Shown: positions 23,128 through 31,236 of the stretch, in pieces
Numbering within the stretch: position 1 is the first letter of the stretch
Layout of the letters: the number at the start of each line of letters is the position of its first letter
Origin: Clostridiaceae bacterium
GTDB taxonomy: Bacteria; Bacillota; Clostridia; Oscillospirales; Acutalibacteraceae
Direction of reading: 5' to 3'
Assembly (NCBI GenBank): GCA_016287385.1
Contig: JAEEWM010000015.1
Location: 1 to 64,000 of the forward strand
Length of the DNA stretch: 64,000 nt
Position numbers and translations under genes: made by a program
Notes under the pieces: model-generated
The model's input: the letters and a program-made list of their open reading frames with translations, nothing else
Told to the model about the DNA's origin: nothing
Database searches by the model: none

Positions 23128-23144
23128 CAAATCAGAGTGTTTTA

Positions 23145-23190
23145 AGGGCGCATTTTCGGCGGGATTTCCCGGATGCGCCCTGTATTTTTA
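23145..23190 (+). terminator. Terminator after murA
   Basis: Outer stem AGGGCGCAT (23145-23153) with ATGCGCCCT (23173-23181), an inner CGGGA/TCCCG pairing, then GTATTTTTA. Confidence 0.8.
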
Positions 23191-23214
23191 TTGAAAGGGA
23201 AAAGGGGTGAGGTA

Positions 23215-23997
23215 ATGGCGCGTTTTTGTCCTCTTGCAAGCGGGTCGAGCGGCAACAGTACATATATTTCCCGCGGAGACTGCGCGGTGCTTGTTGACGC
23301 GGGCATATCGTATAAGGCAATGGCGGAGCGCGTCGGCTCGGCGGGCGGCGACATAGAAAAAATAGCCGCCGTGGCGCTCACTCACTCTCACATAGACCAC
23401 ATAAGCGGCATAAAAACTTTGCTTATAAAGACGGGGGCGCCGCTTTTCACAACCGAAGAGAGCGCCGAGGCGTTAATACAAAAAAATTTACTTCCGGCAA
23501 ACGCAAAAGTGATTTTGGCAGACGGCGCGGCAACCTTCGGCGACTTTGAGATAGTGCCGTTTAAGACCAGCCACGACGTGCCCGGTTCGCGCGGTTTCAG
23601 AATAAGGACGGGGGCGGGCGACTGCGCGGTGTGTACCGACCTCGGCATAGTTACCGACGAGGTAAGAGGCGCGCTTTCCGGCTGCAACACGGTGCTTTTC
23701 GAGTTTAATCACGACCTGGATATGCTGCGGCGCGGACCCTACCGGCCCGACCTTAAAATAAGGATACTTTCCGACCTCGGTCACCTGTCGAATGTCAGCG
23801 CGGCGGCAGAGGTGCCGTTTTTGCTGAGCTCCGGTGCAAAGCAGATAATCTGCGGTCACATAAGCCGCCAGAACAATACGCCGGATATCGCGCTCTCATC
23901 CGCGCGCATAGCGGCGGAAGCCGCGGGCGTTAAAGCCGGCGTTGATTTTCTGCTTTCGGCGGCAAGACCCGGCATGAGCGAGGTGAGCGTGTTTTGA
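23215..23997 (+). CDS. walJ: WalJ/YycJ-type metallo-beta-lactamase-fold hydrolase
   Basis: 260 residues from the ATG at 23215, behind a strong GGGGTGAGG. The start MARFCPLASGSSGNSTYIS is the family signature. Metal ligands lie in THSHIDHISG (HxHxDH) and DLGHLSN and GHISRQNN. The family consists of two-metal nucleases; YycJ acts as a mismatch-repair 5'-exonuclease in Bacillus. In Firmicutes it is often near rlmH, and here rlmH overlaps its last codon. The walRK genes are not in the window. Confidence 0.9.
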   Translation: MARFCPLASGSSGNSTYISRGDCAVLVDAGISYKAMAERVGSAGGDIEKIAAVALTHSHIDHISGIKTLLIKTGAPLFTTEESAEALIQKNLLPANAKVILADGAATFGDFEIVPFKTSHDVPGSRGFRIRTGAGDCAVCTDLGIVTDEVRGALSGCNTVLFEFNHDLDMLRRGPYRPDLKIRILSDLGHLSNVSAAAEVPFLLSSGAKQIICGHISRQNNTPDIALSSARIAAEAAGVKAGVDFLLSAARPGMSEVSVF

Positions 23998-24470
23998 TTA
24001 AAATATGCGTCATAGCGGTGGGAAAAATAAAAGAGAAGGATTATTTGCAGGCGCTCCTCGAATATGAAAAACGGCTCGGCGCGTTTTGCGACGTGAGTAC
24101 AGTTGAAATCAAACCCGCGGCGACGCCTGAGGACCCCTCGCCCTCGCAGATAGCGGCGGCGCTCAGTGCGGAGGCGCGGGCGATAATCTCCAAAATCCCG
24201 AAAGGCGCGCTCGTTTTTCCGCTTTGCATAGAGGGTAAAGCCATGTCGAGCGGTGAGTTTGCAGAGGAAATAAACGAAGCGGCAAGCGCCGGCAAAAGCA
24301 TTTGCTTTGTAATCGGCTCGTCGCACGGGCTCGACGCGTCGGTAAAGCGGCTCGGAACGGGGATTTCGTTTTCGGAAATGACGTTTCCGCACCGGCTTTT
24401 CAGAGTAATGCTTTTCGAGCAGATATACCGCGCGTTTACGATTATTTCCGGGAAAAAGTATCACAAATAA
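23994..24470 (+). CDS. rlmH: 23S rRNA (pseudouridine1915-N3)-methyltransferase RlmH
   Basis: 158 residues from a TTG at 23994 that overlaps the walJ stop, with GAGGTGAG seven bases before it. The start MIKICVIAVGKIKEKDY and the SPOUT-knot segments FVIGSSHGLD and FSEMTFPHRLFRVMLFEQIYRA are diagnostic. It methylates m3-psi-1915 in helix 69 using SAM. Confidence 0.97.
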   Translation: MIKICVIAVGKIKEKDYLQALLEYEKRLGAFCDVSTVEIKPAATPEDPSPSQIAAALSAEARAIISKIPKGALVFPLCIEGKAMSSGEFAEEINEAASAGKSICFVIGSSHGLDASVKRLGTGISFSEMTFPHRLFRVMLFEQIYRAFTIISGKKYHK

Positions 24471-24508
24471 AAAAATAATAACCGCCTGTCGCGAAACGAG
24501 ACAGGCGG
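24470..24508 (-). terminator. Terminator of sleB, between convergent rlmH and sleB
   Basis: Stem CCGCCTGTC (24482-24490) / GACAGGCGG (24500-24508). On the minus strand it is followed by TTATTATTTTTTTA, a good T tract; on the + strand there is none. Confidence 0.88.
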
Positions 24509-24513
24509 CGCAT

Positions 24514-25161
24514 TTATCTGCAAAAAACGTGATTGCCTATCGTGGTGATGACAGGACGCGAGCGAATCCATTTGCTTGTGGCGGTTTTCGGGTTGTAGTA
24601 GTATATCGCGCCTCCGCTCGGGTCAAGACCGTTTAAGGCGTCGCGCGCGGCGGTGTACGCGCTCGCCGAGACCTCTTTATAGAACTGACCATCATTAAGG
24701 CAGGAAAATGCGCCGTTCTGGTAAATCACACCCGTAACGGTATCGGGAAAAGAGGGGTGCTCAACACGGTTAAGCACCACCGCGCCCACAGCCACCTGGC
24801 CGAGGTACGGCTCGCCGCGCGATTCGGCGGATATTATGCGCGCGAGCAGGTTATAATCGTTTGAAGAATACCCGCCCGTATTAGAGCCGCCTGAAATCCC
24901 GAGCGCTTTAAGCGTCTGCGGACCCGCTATGCCGTCAACCGTCAGTCCCTTGGCTCTTTGAAAGTTTTTTACCGCGGCAAGGGTTTTCGAGCCGAAAATG
25001 CCGTCCACCGCGCCGGTGTAATACCCCTGTTTTTTGAGCGCGTTTTGTATGGCGGTTACTTCGCTTCCCACCGAGCCCATACGCGAGAGCGCCGCGGTCG
25101 TCATGCAGAGCAGGCACGAGGCGGTAAGAAGAATAATAAGTATTTTGATAAATTTATTCAT
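24514..25161 (-). CDS. sleB: Spore cortex-lytic enzyme SleB
   Basis: 215 residues from the ATG at 25161, preceded by GAAGGTGAT; longer frames upstream lack a ribosome site. Signal or anchor helix at about 1-25 (FIKILIILLTASCLLC). A PG_binding_1 domain follows (about 32-90; IQNALKKQGYYTGAVDGIFG), then the Hydrolase_2 lytic transglycosylase domain with ARIISAESRGEPYLGQVAVG, where the Glu is catalytic. SleB degrades muramic-delta-lactam cortex during germination. The partner ypeB is not next to it. Confidence 0.93.
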   Translation of the reverse strand: MNKFIKILIILLTASCLLCMTTAALSRMGSVGSEVTAIQNALKKQGYYTGAVDGIFGSKTLAAVKNFQRAKGLTVDGIAGPQTLKALGISGGSNTGGYSSNDYNLLARIISAESRGEPYLGQVAVGAVVLNRVEHPSFPDTVTGVIYQNGAFSCLNDGQFYKEVSASAYTAARDALNGLDPSGGAIYYYNPKTATSKWIRSRPVITTIGNHVFCR

Positions 25162-25250
25162 AGAATCACCTTCACCGTTATTCTTTGCGGCGAAGGTTTT
25201 TTTATTCATTTTTGTTTCAGACATAATACGAGCAAAACCACCCTGCCGGT

Positions 25251-25283
25251 TTGACAAAATAAGCGCCGCCGCCGGTATATAAT
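25251..25283 (+). promoter_or_regulatory. spoIIE promoter with 21-base spacer (Spo0A-dependent type)
   Basis: TTGACA (25251-25256) and TATAAT (25278-25283) are both perfect but 21 bases apart, four more than ideal. The B. subtilis spoIIE promoter is also a sigma-A promoter with a 21-base spacer that needs Spo0A~P. TTTGACA (25250-25256) differs by one base from the 0A-box TTCGACA and overlaps the -35, as in Bacillus. Confidence 0.75.
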
Positions 25284-25315
25284 TAAATAAAAAAATGTAT
25301 ACGGCGGTGTTAAAA

Positions 25316-27625
25316 ATGAAGGACAGCGGTATCATATCCGTTAAAAGCGAAAAAATTAACAAGTCAGATATTATCGCGGCGGTAATGTTTCACGCCGGCG
25401 CGGCGGTGTTGGGCTTTATCATGTGCCGCGCTGCCTTTTTTGAAAAGTACATGCCCTTCGGGGTGGCGCTTTCGGCAGGGTGCCCCGCGGCGTATCTGCC
25501 GAGCGTGGGTTTAGGAGTATTTATCGGATACTTTTTCCCGGTAGGGGGCGCCCCGGGCTTTCGGTACGTCGCCGCCGCGCTTGCGGTGCTGGCGGTAAGA
25601 TTTATGCTTTCTTTCAGCAAAAAGCTCGATTCAAACCCGCTCTTTTGCGCGCTTATAGCCGCTCTCTCTCTTATATTTACCGGCGCGGTTATTTTTACCG
25701 GAATTAAAACAGATATACTTCTTTTGGCTGTGGAAGTGCTTGTCTGCGCCGCGGCGACGGTGGTGATAAGCCGCACGGCGCCGCTTATTTCCCGCATTGA
25801 CAAGGGACTTACAAACGAGGAACTCGGCGGTCTTCTCATAGTTGTGAGCATTGCCCTTGCGGGACTTTACCGCATATCGTTTTTCGGCATTACTTTAAGC
25901 GGCATACTCGCGGTACTGCTCATACTTTCGGCGCTTAAATACGGCGGCAGCCTCGCCGGCACGGTCAGCTCCGTTTCGGTTTCGTTCATGCTGTATTTCG
26001 CCTCGCGCGATGTAGGTATCTGCTTTATTTATACCGTTTGCGCCTTGGTTTCGGGACTTGTCATATCCTTCGGCAAATACGTTGAGCTTTGCGCGTTTTT
26101 TACCTGTGCGGTGGTTTTCGCGCTTATGCGCGGACCCGACGGCGCCGCGGCGACCTTTATGACCGAAGTGTTTGTCGGCTGCGCGCTTTTCGCGGTGCTT
26201 CCGCGGAACGCCGGCATATACCTCGGCAGGATATTTACCTGTTTTCCGCAGATAAGCGTAAATAACGATTTGAGCCGTGCCGCCGCGCTTCGTCTTCTCG
26301 AGGCCTCGGCGGGGCTTAAAGAAGTAAAGGAAACGGTCGAGGAGGTCGCCGGGCGGCTTGAAGGCATAAACACGCCCTCGTTCTCCTCGGTGCTTGACTC
26401 CGCCGAGGAGGAAGCGTGCGGCGGCTGTAAAATGCGTATAAACTGTTGGCAGGTCAAAAGGGATGCCACACTCGACGCGGTCTTCTCACTTATAAAACAG
26501 ATAAAAAAAGAGGGGGTCGCCACCGAGAAAAAACTGCCGGATGAATTCAAGGCGAAATGTCTGCGCGCAGAGCGGTTTTGCGAGGTGATATGCAAGCGGT
26601 ACGCGGCGTTTTCCGGCACGGTTGCGGCAAACGGCAGAATACAGCAGATAAGGCAGGCGGTGGGAGATCAGTTTGCCGGTATTTCGGATATGCTTGAAGA
26701 GCTGGCGCAGGAGTTTTCCGCCGGAGTGCATTTTGATAACAACGCGGCGCTCAACTGCGTGACCGCGCTTAAAAACATAGGCGTTCCGGTCGACGAATGC
26801 AGTGCGCCGATAGATAAATACGGCAGAATGCAGGTGCACTTAAAGCTTAAAAAGAACAGTGAGGCGGTGCTCAACAAGCGCGATATAATGCGGGTGCTTT
26901 CGCTTTCCTGCGAGCGTGATTTCGCACAGCCGGTAATCAAAAAAGCCTCGGGCGAAACCTTTATAAGCATCAGCGAACGCGCGGCGCTCAAAGTTGATAT
27001 AGGCGTGTATCAGCGAAGCGCCGTTCCGGGAGATATGTGCGGAGACGCCTATTCCTGTTTTGCCGACGGCACGGGTCATTTTGTTATGATACTCAGCGAC
27101 GGCATGGGCACCGGCGGCAGGGCGGCGGTGGACTCGGCGATGTCCGCGGGGCTTATGGGCAGACTTATAAAATCCGGCTTCGGCTTTGACTGCTCGCTCG
27201 GAATACTCAACTCCTCAATGCTTTTCAAGTCCGCCGACGAGTCGCTCTCCACAATAGATATCGCGAGTATCGATTTGCACACGGGAAACGCTGAACTGTA
27301 TAAGGCGGGCGCCGCGCCCACGGTTGTAAGAAGGTCGGGGCGCACCGGTAAGGCGGTCAGCACCTCAATGCCTGTCGGGATACTCTCGGACGTCTCCTTC
27401 GACCGCGCCGGCGTAAAGCTCGGCGACGGGGATATACTCGTAATGATGTCCGACGGCGCCACATTTGACGGCATACAGTGGGTGCGCGACGAAATAGAGC
27501 GCTATAAAACGGGTACGGCGCAGGAGCTTGCCGAGCGCCTTACCGAATACGCCGCGAGAAGACGGTGCGACGGACACGCCGACGATATCACCGTAATGGC
27601 GGCAATAATAAAAAAAGCGTACTGA
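25316..27625 (+). CDS. spoIIE: Stage II sporulation protein E (PP2C-type phosphatase)
   Basis: 769 residues from the ATG at 25316, which has GGCGGTG six bases before it; the ATG at 25295 lies almost at the expected transcription start. The N-terminal part has about ten membrane helices (to about residue 300). The middle cytosolic region includes a cysteine group EEEACGGCKMRINCW. The C-terminal PP2C domain begins near residue 560 with GDMCGDAYSCF and shows LSDGMGTGGRA, MSDGATFDG and a final HADDITVMA, all metal-binding segments. SpoIIE dephosphorylates SpoIIAA to activate sigma-F in the forespore and helps set the polar septum. Confidence 0.97.
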   Translation: MKDSGIISVKSEKINKSDIIAAVMFHAGAAVLGFIMCRAAFFEKYMPFGVALSAGCPAAYLPSVGLGVFIGYFFPVGGAPGFRYVAAALAVLAVRFMLSFSKKLDSNPLFCALIAALSLIFTGAVIFTGIKTDILLLAVEVLVCAAATVVISRTAPLISRIDKGLTNEELGGLLIVVSIALAGLYRISFFGITLSGILAVLLILSALKYGGSLAGTVSSVSVSFMLYFASRDVGICFIYTVCALVSGLVISFGKYVELCAFFTCAVVFALMRGPDGAAATFMTEVFVGCALFAVLPRNAGIYLGRIFTCFPQISVNNDLSRAAALRLLEASAGLKEVKETVEEVAGRLEGINTPSFSSVLDSAEEEACGGCKMRINCWQVKRDATLDAVFSLIKQIKKEGVATEKKLPDEFKAKCLRAERFCEVICKRYAAFSGTVAANGRIQQIRQAVGDQFAGISDMLEELAQEFSAGVHFDNNAALNCVTALKNIGVPVDECSAPIDKYGRMQVHLKLKKNSEAVLNKRDIMRVLSLSCERDFAQPVIKKASGETFISISERAALKVDIGVYQRSAVPGDMCGDAYSCFADGTGHFVMILSDGMGTGGRAAVDSAMSAGLMGRLIKSGFGFDCSLGILNSSMLFKSADESLSTIDIASIDLHTGNAELYKAGAAPTVVRRSGRTGKAVSTSMPVGILSDVSFDRAGVKLGDGDILVMMSDGATFDGIQWVRDEIERYKTGTAQELAERLTEYAARRRCDGHADDITVMAAIIKKAY

Positions 27626-27669
27626 AAAAGCACGGATGAGTCAAAATTGACTCATCCGTGCTTTTATAC
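27626..27669 (+). terminator. Terminator of spoIIE
   Basis: A 19-bp perfect stem (27626-27644 / 27647-27665) that ends in CTTTT, starting right after the stop. Confidence 0.9.
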
Positions 27670-27698
27670 TTGAATAATGAGGTTTGTAATGATAAAAT
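27670..27698 (+). promoter_or_regulatory. Promoter of the SbcD/YhaO-like operon
   Basis: TTGAAT, 17 bases, TAAAAT, with GGGGAG at 27712-27717 before the ATG at 27723. Confidence 0.6.
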
Positions 27699-27722
27699 AA
27701 CAAATGGAAACGGGGAGATAAT

Positions 27723-28844
27723 ATGGACACTGTAAAAATACTTCACTGCGCGGATTTGCATATCGGCGCGAGCGAGGCGATTCTCGGCGAAAAGAGTTAT
27801 TCGCGAAAAGCCGAGGCGCTCATTACTTTTGAAAACATAATAGGGCTGGCAAAAGAGGAAAAAGTACAGCTTCTGCTGATAGCCGGCGACCTTTTCTGCT
27901 CAAACTCGGTAGAGCGCTCGGGCGTAAACCGCGTGCTTGATTGTATCGGTTCGCTCGGCGTTCCGGTCGTATACGCCGCGGGTAATCACGACCCGTTCAA
28001 TTCCGGCTCGCCGCTTTATTCCGCGAAGCTGCCCGAAAATCTGCACATACTGCCCGAAAAAGACTCCTCGTTTTATTTTGAAAATATAAACACCCGTGTT
28101 TACGGCAGGTCGTTCGGCGAGGTTTACCTGCCGGGCGAGCCGCGCTTTACCCTTACGCCCGACAGCGAAAGCATAAATATCATGTGCCAGCACGGCGAGG
28201 TGCGCTCCGACCTGTCTTCAAACTACAATTCGATAACGGTCGAATTTATAGATAACTGCAAAATGGACTATATCGCGCTCGGGCATATACATAAGCGCTC
28301 CGAGATAGCGCGCAGGGGCGACACATTCTTTTCGTACTGCGGCTGTGCAGAGGGGCTCGGCTTCGACGAGCTCGGCGACAAGGGCGTTTATATCGGCGAA
28401 GTGGGCAAAGGCAGGTGCGATTTGCGCTTTGTTAAGACCTCGCTTCGAAATCACGAGAAGGTGACTGTGGACGTTTCCGGCTGTGAGGGCAACGCCGCCG
28501 CGGCGGAAAAGATACTTTCCGACCTTCACGCAAAATACGGCGACGGGTTTACCGATAACCTCTATAAGATAATTCTTTCGGGCGATGTAAGCGACGGCGG
28601 CTTTTTTGATACGAGCGAGATAGCGAGCCGCCTTAACGGTACGGTTTATTTTGCCGCGGTCACCGATAATACAGAGGTGAGGCGCGACCTTGAAGCGCTT
28701 AAAAACGAGAAATCGCTTAAAGGTATTTTCGTTTCAAAAATGCTTGAAAGAATAGAAAAAGACCCGGAGAACAAGCGTCTGCGGGCGGCGCTTAACATCG
28801 GGCTTAAAGCGTTTACGTCGGAGGTGGATTACCGTGAAGATTAA
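27723..28844 (+). CDS. SbcD/YhaO-type DNA repair metallophosphoesterase
   Basis: 373 residues. The Mre11-like calcineurin fold shows all motifs in order: HCADLHIGA (residues 9-17), IAGDLFCSN, AAGNHDPF, QHGEVRSD and LGHIHKRS. It is expected to be a Mn-dependent exo/endonuclease that opens DNA ends together with its ATPase partner. That partner follows at once with an 11-base overlap. The length and pairing fit the YhaO branch better than classical SbcD. Confidence 0.9.
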   Translation: MDTVKILHCADLHIGASEAILGEKSYSRKAEALITFENIIGLAKEEKVQLLLIAGDLFCSNSVERSGVNRVLDCIGSLGVPVVYAAGNHDPFNSGSPLYSAKLPENLHILPEKDSSFYFENINTRVYGRSFGEVYLPGEPRFTLTPDSESINIMCQHGEVRSDLSSNYNSITVEFIDNCKMDYIALGHIHKRSEIARRGDTFFSYCGCAEGLGFDELGDKGVYIGEVGKGRCDLRFVKTSLRNHEKVTVDVSGCEGNAAAAEKILSDLHAKYGDGFTDNLYKIILSGDVSDGGFFDTSEIASRLNGTVYFAAVTDNTEVRRDLEALKNEKSLKGIFVSKMLERIEKDPENKRLRAALNIGLKAFTSEVDYRED

Positions 28845-31173
28845 AAGCATTTATATCAGCGCCTTCGGCAGTCTGAAAGACTATACGCTCGATTTTACCG
28901 ACGGCTTTCAGGTGATATACGGCGAAAACGAGGCGGGGAAGACCACTGTTTGTGAATTTATAAAATCAATGTTCTACGGCACGGGCAAGCGCGCCGCGGG
29001 GCAGATTATGAGCATAAGGGAGAAGTATACCCCGTGGGACGGCACGCCCGCCGGCGGCAGGGTGTTTTTTGAGCACGGCGGCAACGGCTACTGTCTTGAA
29101 CGGCAGTTCAGAAAGTCCGACGCGGGCGACAAGGTGACCCTTACGAATACGGCGACCGGCAAAACCGAGCCATGCGCTTCGGATATAGGCGCCGGGCTTT
29201 TCGGAATGAGCGTGGGCGCGTTCTGCCGCTCGGTATTCATTGGCAACACCCCGGCTGTCACTCCCGATGAGGCGGCGACCGGCGAGATAAACCAGAAACT
29301 TTCAAACGCCGCGCTTACGGGGGAGGACAGCGTTTCCTACCGTCAGGTACTGAATCGCATAGAGGACGCGAGATACAAGCTTATTTCAAAGTCCGGCAAA
29401 ACCGGCAGTCAGGTGGCGGACGTCGCGGAGCTTACACGGCTTGAAGAAGAGCTCGCCGGGACCGACAGCGCCATGAAGGAGAAGGCGCGCATAGTAAAGG
29501 CCATTGAAGAAACCGAAAAAAAGATAAATGAAATGGGCAAGGAAGCCGCCACGGTACAAGAGGTGCTCGACCGGGTAAAGGATATTGAAAACGCGCAGAA
29601 GCTTAAAGAGTATATCGAACTTAAAGACGAGCTTGACAGTGTGACAAAGGAGCTGACTCTCCCCTCCGGCGATGTGGCGGACGATATGTTCCTTAAAAAA
29701 TTCGATTTTGCTTTTTCAAAGCTCGACAGAATAGAGGAAAAGGTGACCTCGCTTAAAGACGACCTTGACGGCTTAAAGCGCGCCGCGGCGGGCAGAGAGG
29801 GTTCGTCGCCCGACGCAATAAGGGCAAAAATAGACGAAGAGAAGGCAAAAAAGGAAGCGCTCGAAAAACAGGAGAGCGAAAAGGAAGCGGAGGTTGCCGT
29901 CCTTGAAAAAGAGGTGCAGGAAGCCGACGCGGCGGCGGAAAAGGCGCAGAATATGCGCAAAGCCGTTAATCTTCCGGTTACCGTCGCGGGAATCATTGCC
30001 GCCGTTATCGGCGCGGCACTTTACTTCCCGGTAAAAAGCGTTCCGCTTTCCGTCGCGGTCGCGGCGCTCGGCGTTGTCGCGATAATACTCGGGTTTATTA
30101 TCCGTCCGCTTGATACCGCGGCGAAAGAGGCGGCACAAAAGGCGCTCGATTCCAAAAAAACCGGACTTTCCGCGGCAAAGGCGGAGCTTACGGTAATAAG
30201 AGGCGAGAAGAACAACGCGGAAGCAAAAATCGAAAATCTGGGCGTATCGCTCAATTTCGGCGTAAACGACGAGCAGAAAATGAAGGACACCGAAAAACTG
30301 CTCTTTGAGGAAACGGCGCGTTTTGAGGAAGAAAAAACAAAGGCGCTTGATTTCTTCCGCCTGCCCCGCGATACCGACGTTAAGGCGTTAAGAAGACAAA
30401 CGCAGGAGCTTTCCGAAAAAGCGGAAAACCAGAAGCAGATAAAACTGCGGCTGAATTATTTGAGCCGTGACCTCGGCAATATCACCTATGAGCAGGCGAG
30501 GGAAAAGCTTGCGCAAACAGGCGCGCGGGGCGAGAGCGCCGATACCGAAACGGCGGTAAAGGCGGCGGAAAAAATCAGGGAGGCGATGTTAGGACTTCAG
30601 AGCGAAAAAGCGCGGCTCGAAACCGAACTTAAAACCGGTTTTCGCGGACTGTCCGACCCGGAGGACCTGCGCCGCGATATCGCCCTGCTTAAAGAAAAAA
30701 TTGCCGCAAAGACCGATTATTACGAAGCGGCGGGCGTGGCGCACGAGGTACTTGAAGAAAGCTTTATGACGGCGCGAAAGAGCTTCGGCGGTACGCTTGA
30801 AAGCGAAACTCTCGAAAACTTCAGGAAACTGACCGGGGGCGCCTACGGCGCGATAGGCGTATCAACCGATTTTGATATTTCGGTTGAAAAGAGCGGCGTT
30901 TTCGGCACGCACGAGCTTGAATATTTAAGCCGCGGCACAAAGGACCAGGCGTATCTCGCGCTGCGGCTTGCCCTTGCGAAGCTGCTTTCGGGCGAGGAGA
31001 CCTTGCCGGTGATACTTGACGACGCTTTAAGCCAGTACGACGACGGACGTTTTTCGGCGGCGATGGCTTTTCTTAAAGATTATTCGGCGGGCGGTCAGAG
31101 CATACTTTTCACCTGCCACAACTTTGTGTGCGAAGCGGCGAAAAAAGAAAACGTTACCGTAACAGCGCTCTGA
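28834..31173 (+). CDS. SbcC/Rad50-like ATPase of the YhaN type, with a membrane hairpin
   Basis: 779 residues from a GTG at 28834 (GGAGGTGG upstream). N-terminal Walker A GENEAGKTT (about 31-39). Long coiled coils run at about 180-370 and 425-650. Between them lie two hydrophobic helices (about 379-397 LPVTVAGIIAAVIGAALYF and 403-423), which form a membrane hairpin, where Rad50/SbcC would have a zinc hook. The signature EYLSRGTKDQAYLALRLAL and Walker B LPVILDDALSQYDDGR close the ATPase. B. subtilis YhaN has the same plan. It probably works with the upstream nuclease at the membrane. Confidence 0.88.
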   Translation: MKIKSIYISAFGSLKDYTLDFTDGFQVIYGENEAGKTTVCEFIKSMFYGTGKRAAGQIMSIREKYTPWDGTPAGGRVFFEHGGNGYCLERQFRKSDAGDKVTLTNTATGKTEPCASDIGAGLFGMSVGAFCRSVFIGNTPAVTPDEAATGEINQKLSNAALTGEDSVSYRQVLNRIEDARYKLISKSGKTGSQVADVAELTRLEEELAGTDSAMKEKARIVKAIEETEKKINEMGKEAATVQEVLDRVKDIENAQKLKEYIELKDELDSVTKELTLPSGDVADDMFLKKFDFAFSKLDRIEEKVTSLKDDLDGLKRAAAGREGSSPDAIRAKIDEEKAKKEALEKQESEKEAEVAVLEKEVQEADAAAEKAQNMRKAVNLPVTVAGIIAAVIGAALYFPVKSVPLSVAVAALGVVAIILGFIIRPLDTAAKEAAQKALDSKKTGLSAAKAELTVIRGEKNNAEAKIENLGVSLNFGVNDEQKMKDTEKLLFEETARFEEEKTKALDFFRLPRDTDVKALRRQTQELSEKAENQKQIKLRLNYLSRDLGNITYEQAREKLAQTGARGESADTETAVKAAEKIREAMLGLQSEKARLETELKTGFRGLSDPEDLRRDIALLKEKIAAKTDYYEAAGVAHEVLEESFMTARKSFGGTLESETLENFRKLTGGAYGAIGVSTDFDISVEKSGVFGTHELEYLSRGTKDQAYLALRLALAKLLSGEETLPVILDDALSQYDDGRFSAAMAFLKDYSAGGQSILFTCHNFVCEAAKKENVTVTAL

Positions 31174-31190
31174 AAACAAATACGGATAAA

Positions 31191-31223
31191 AAAACAGACC
31201 GGTCATCCGGTCTGTTTTGCTTT
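31191..31223 (+). terminator. Terminator of the YhaON-like operon
   Basis: Stem AAAACAGACCGG (31191-31202) / CCGGTCTGTTTT (31207-31218), loop TCAT. The stem's own T run is on the + strand; the A run on the left would serve the converging YfhO gene. Confidence 0.85.
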
Positions 31224-31236
31224 GCATTGTCCGCTT

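Noticed and set aside
22126..23130. Long minus-strand frame (334 codons) opposite murA
   Set aside because: It is a shadow frame caused by G/C-rich third positions; murA has motifs, promoter and terminator. The same holds for 6349-7194 opposite pheT and 5050-5589 opposite pheS.
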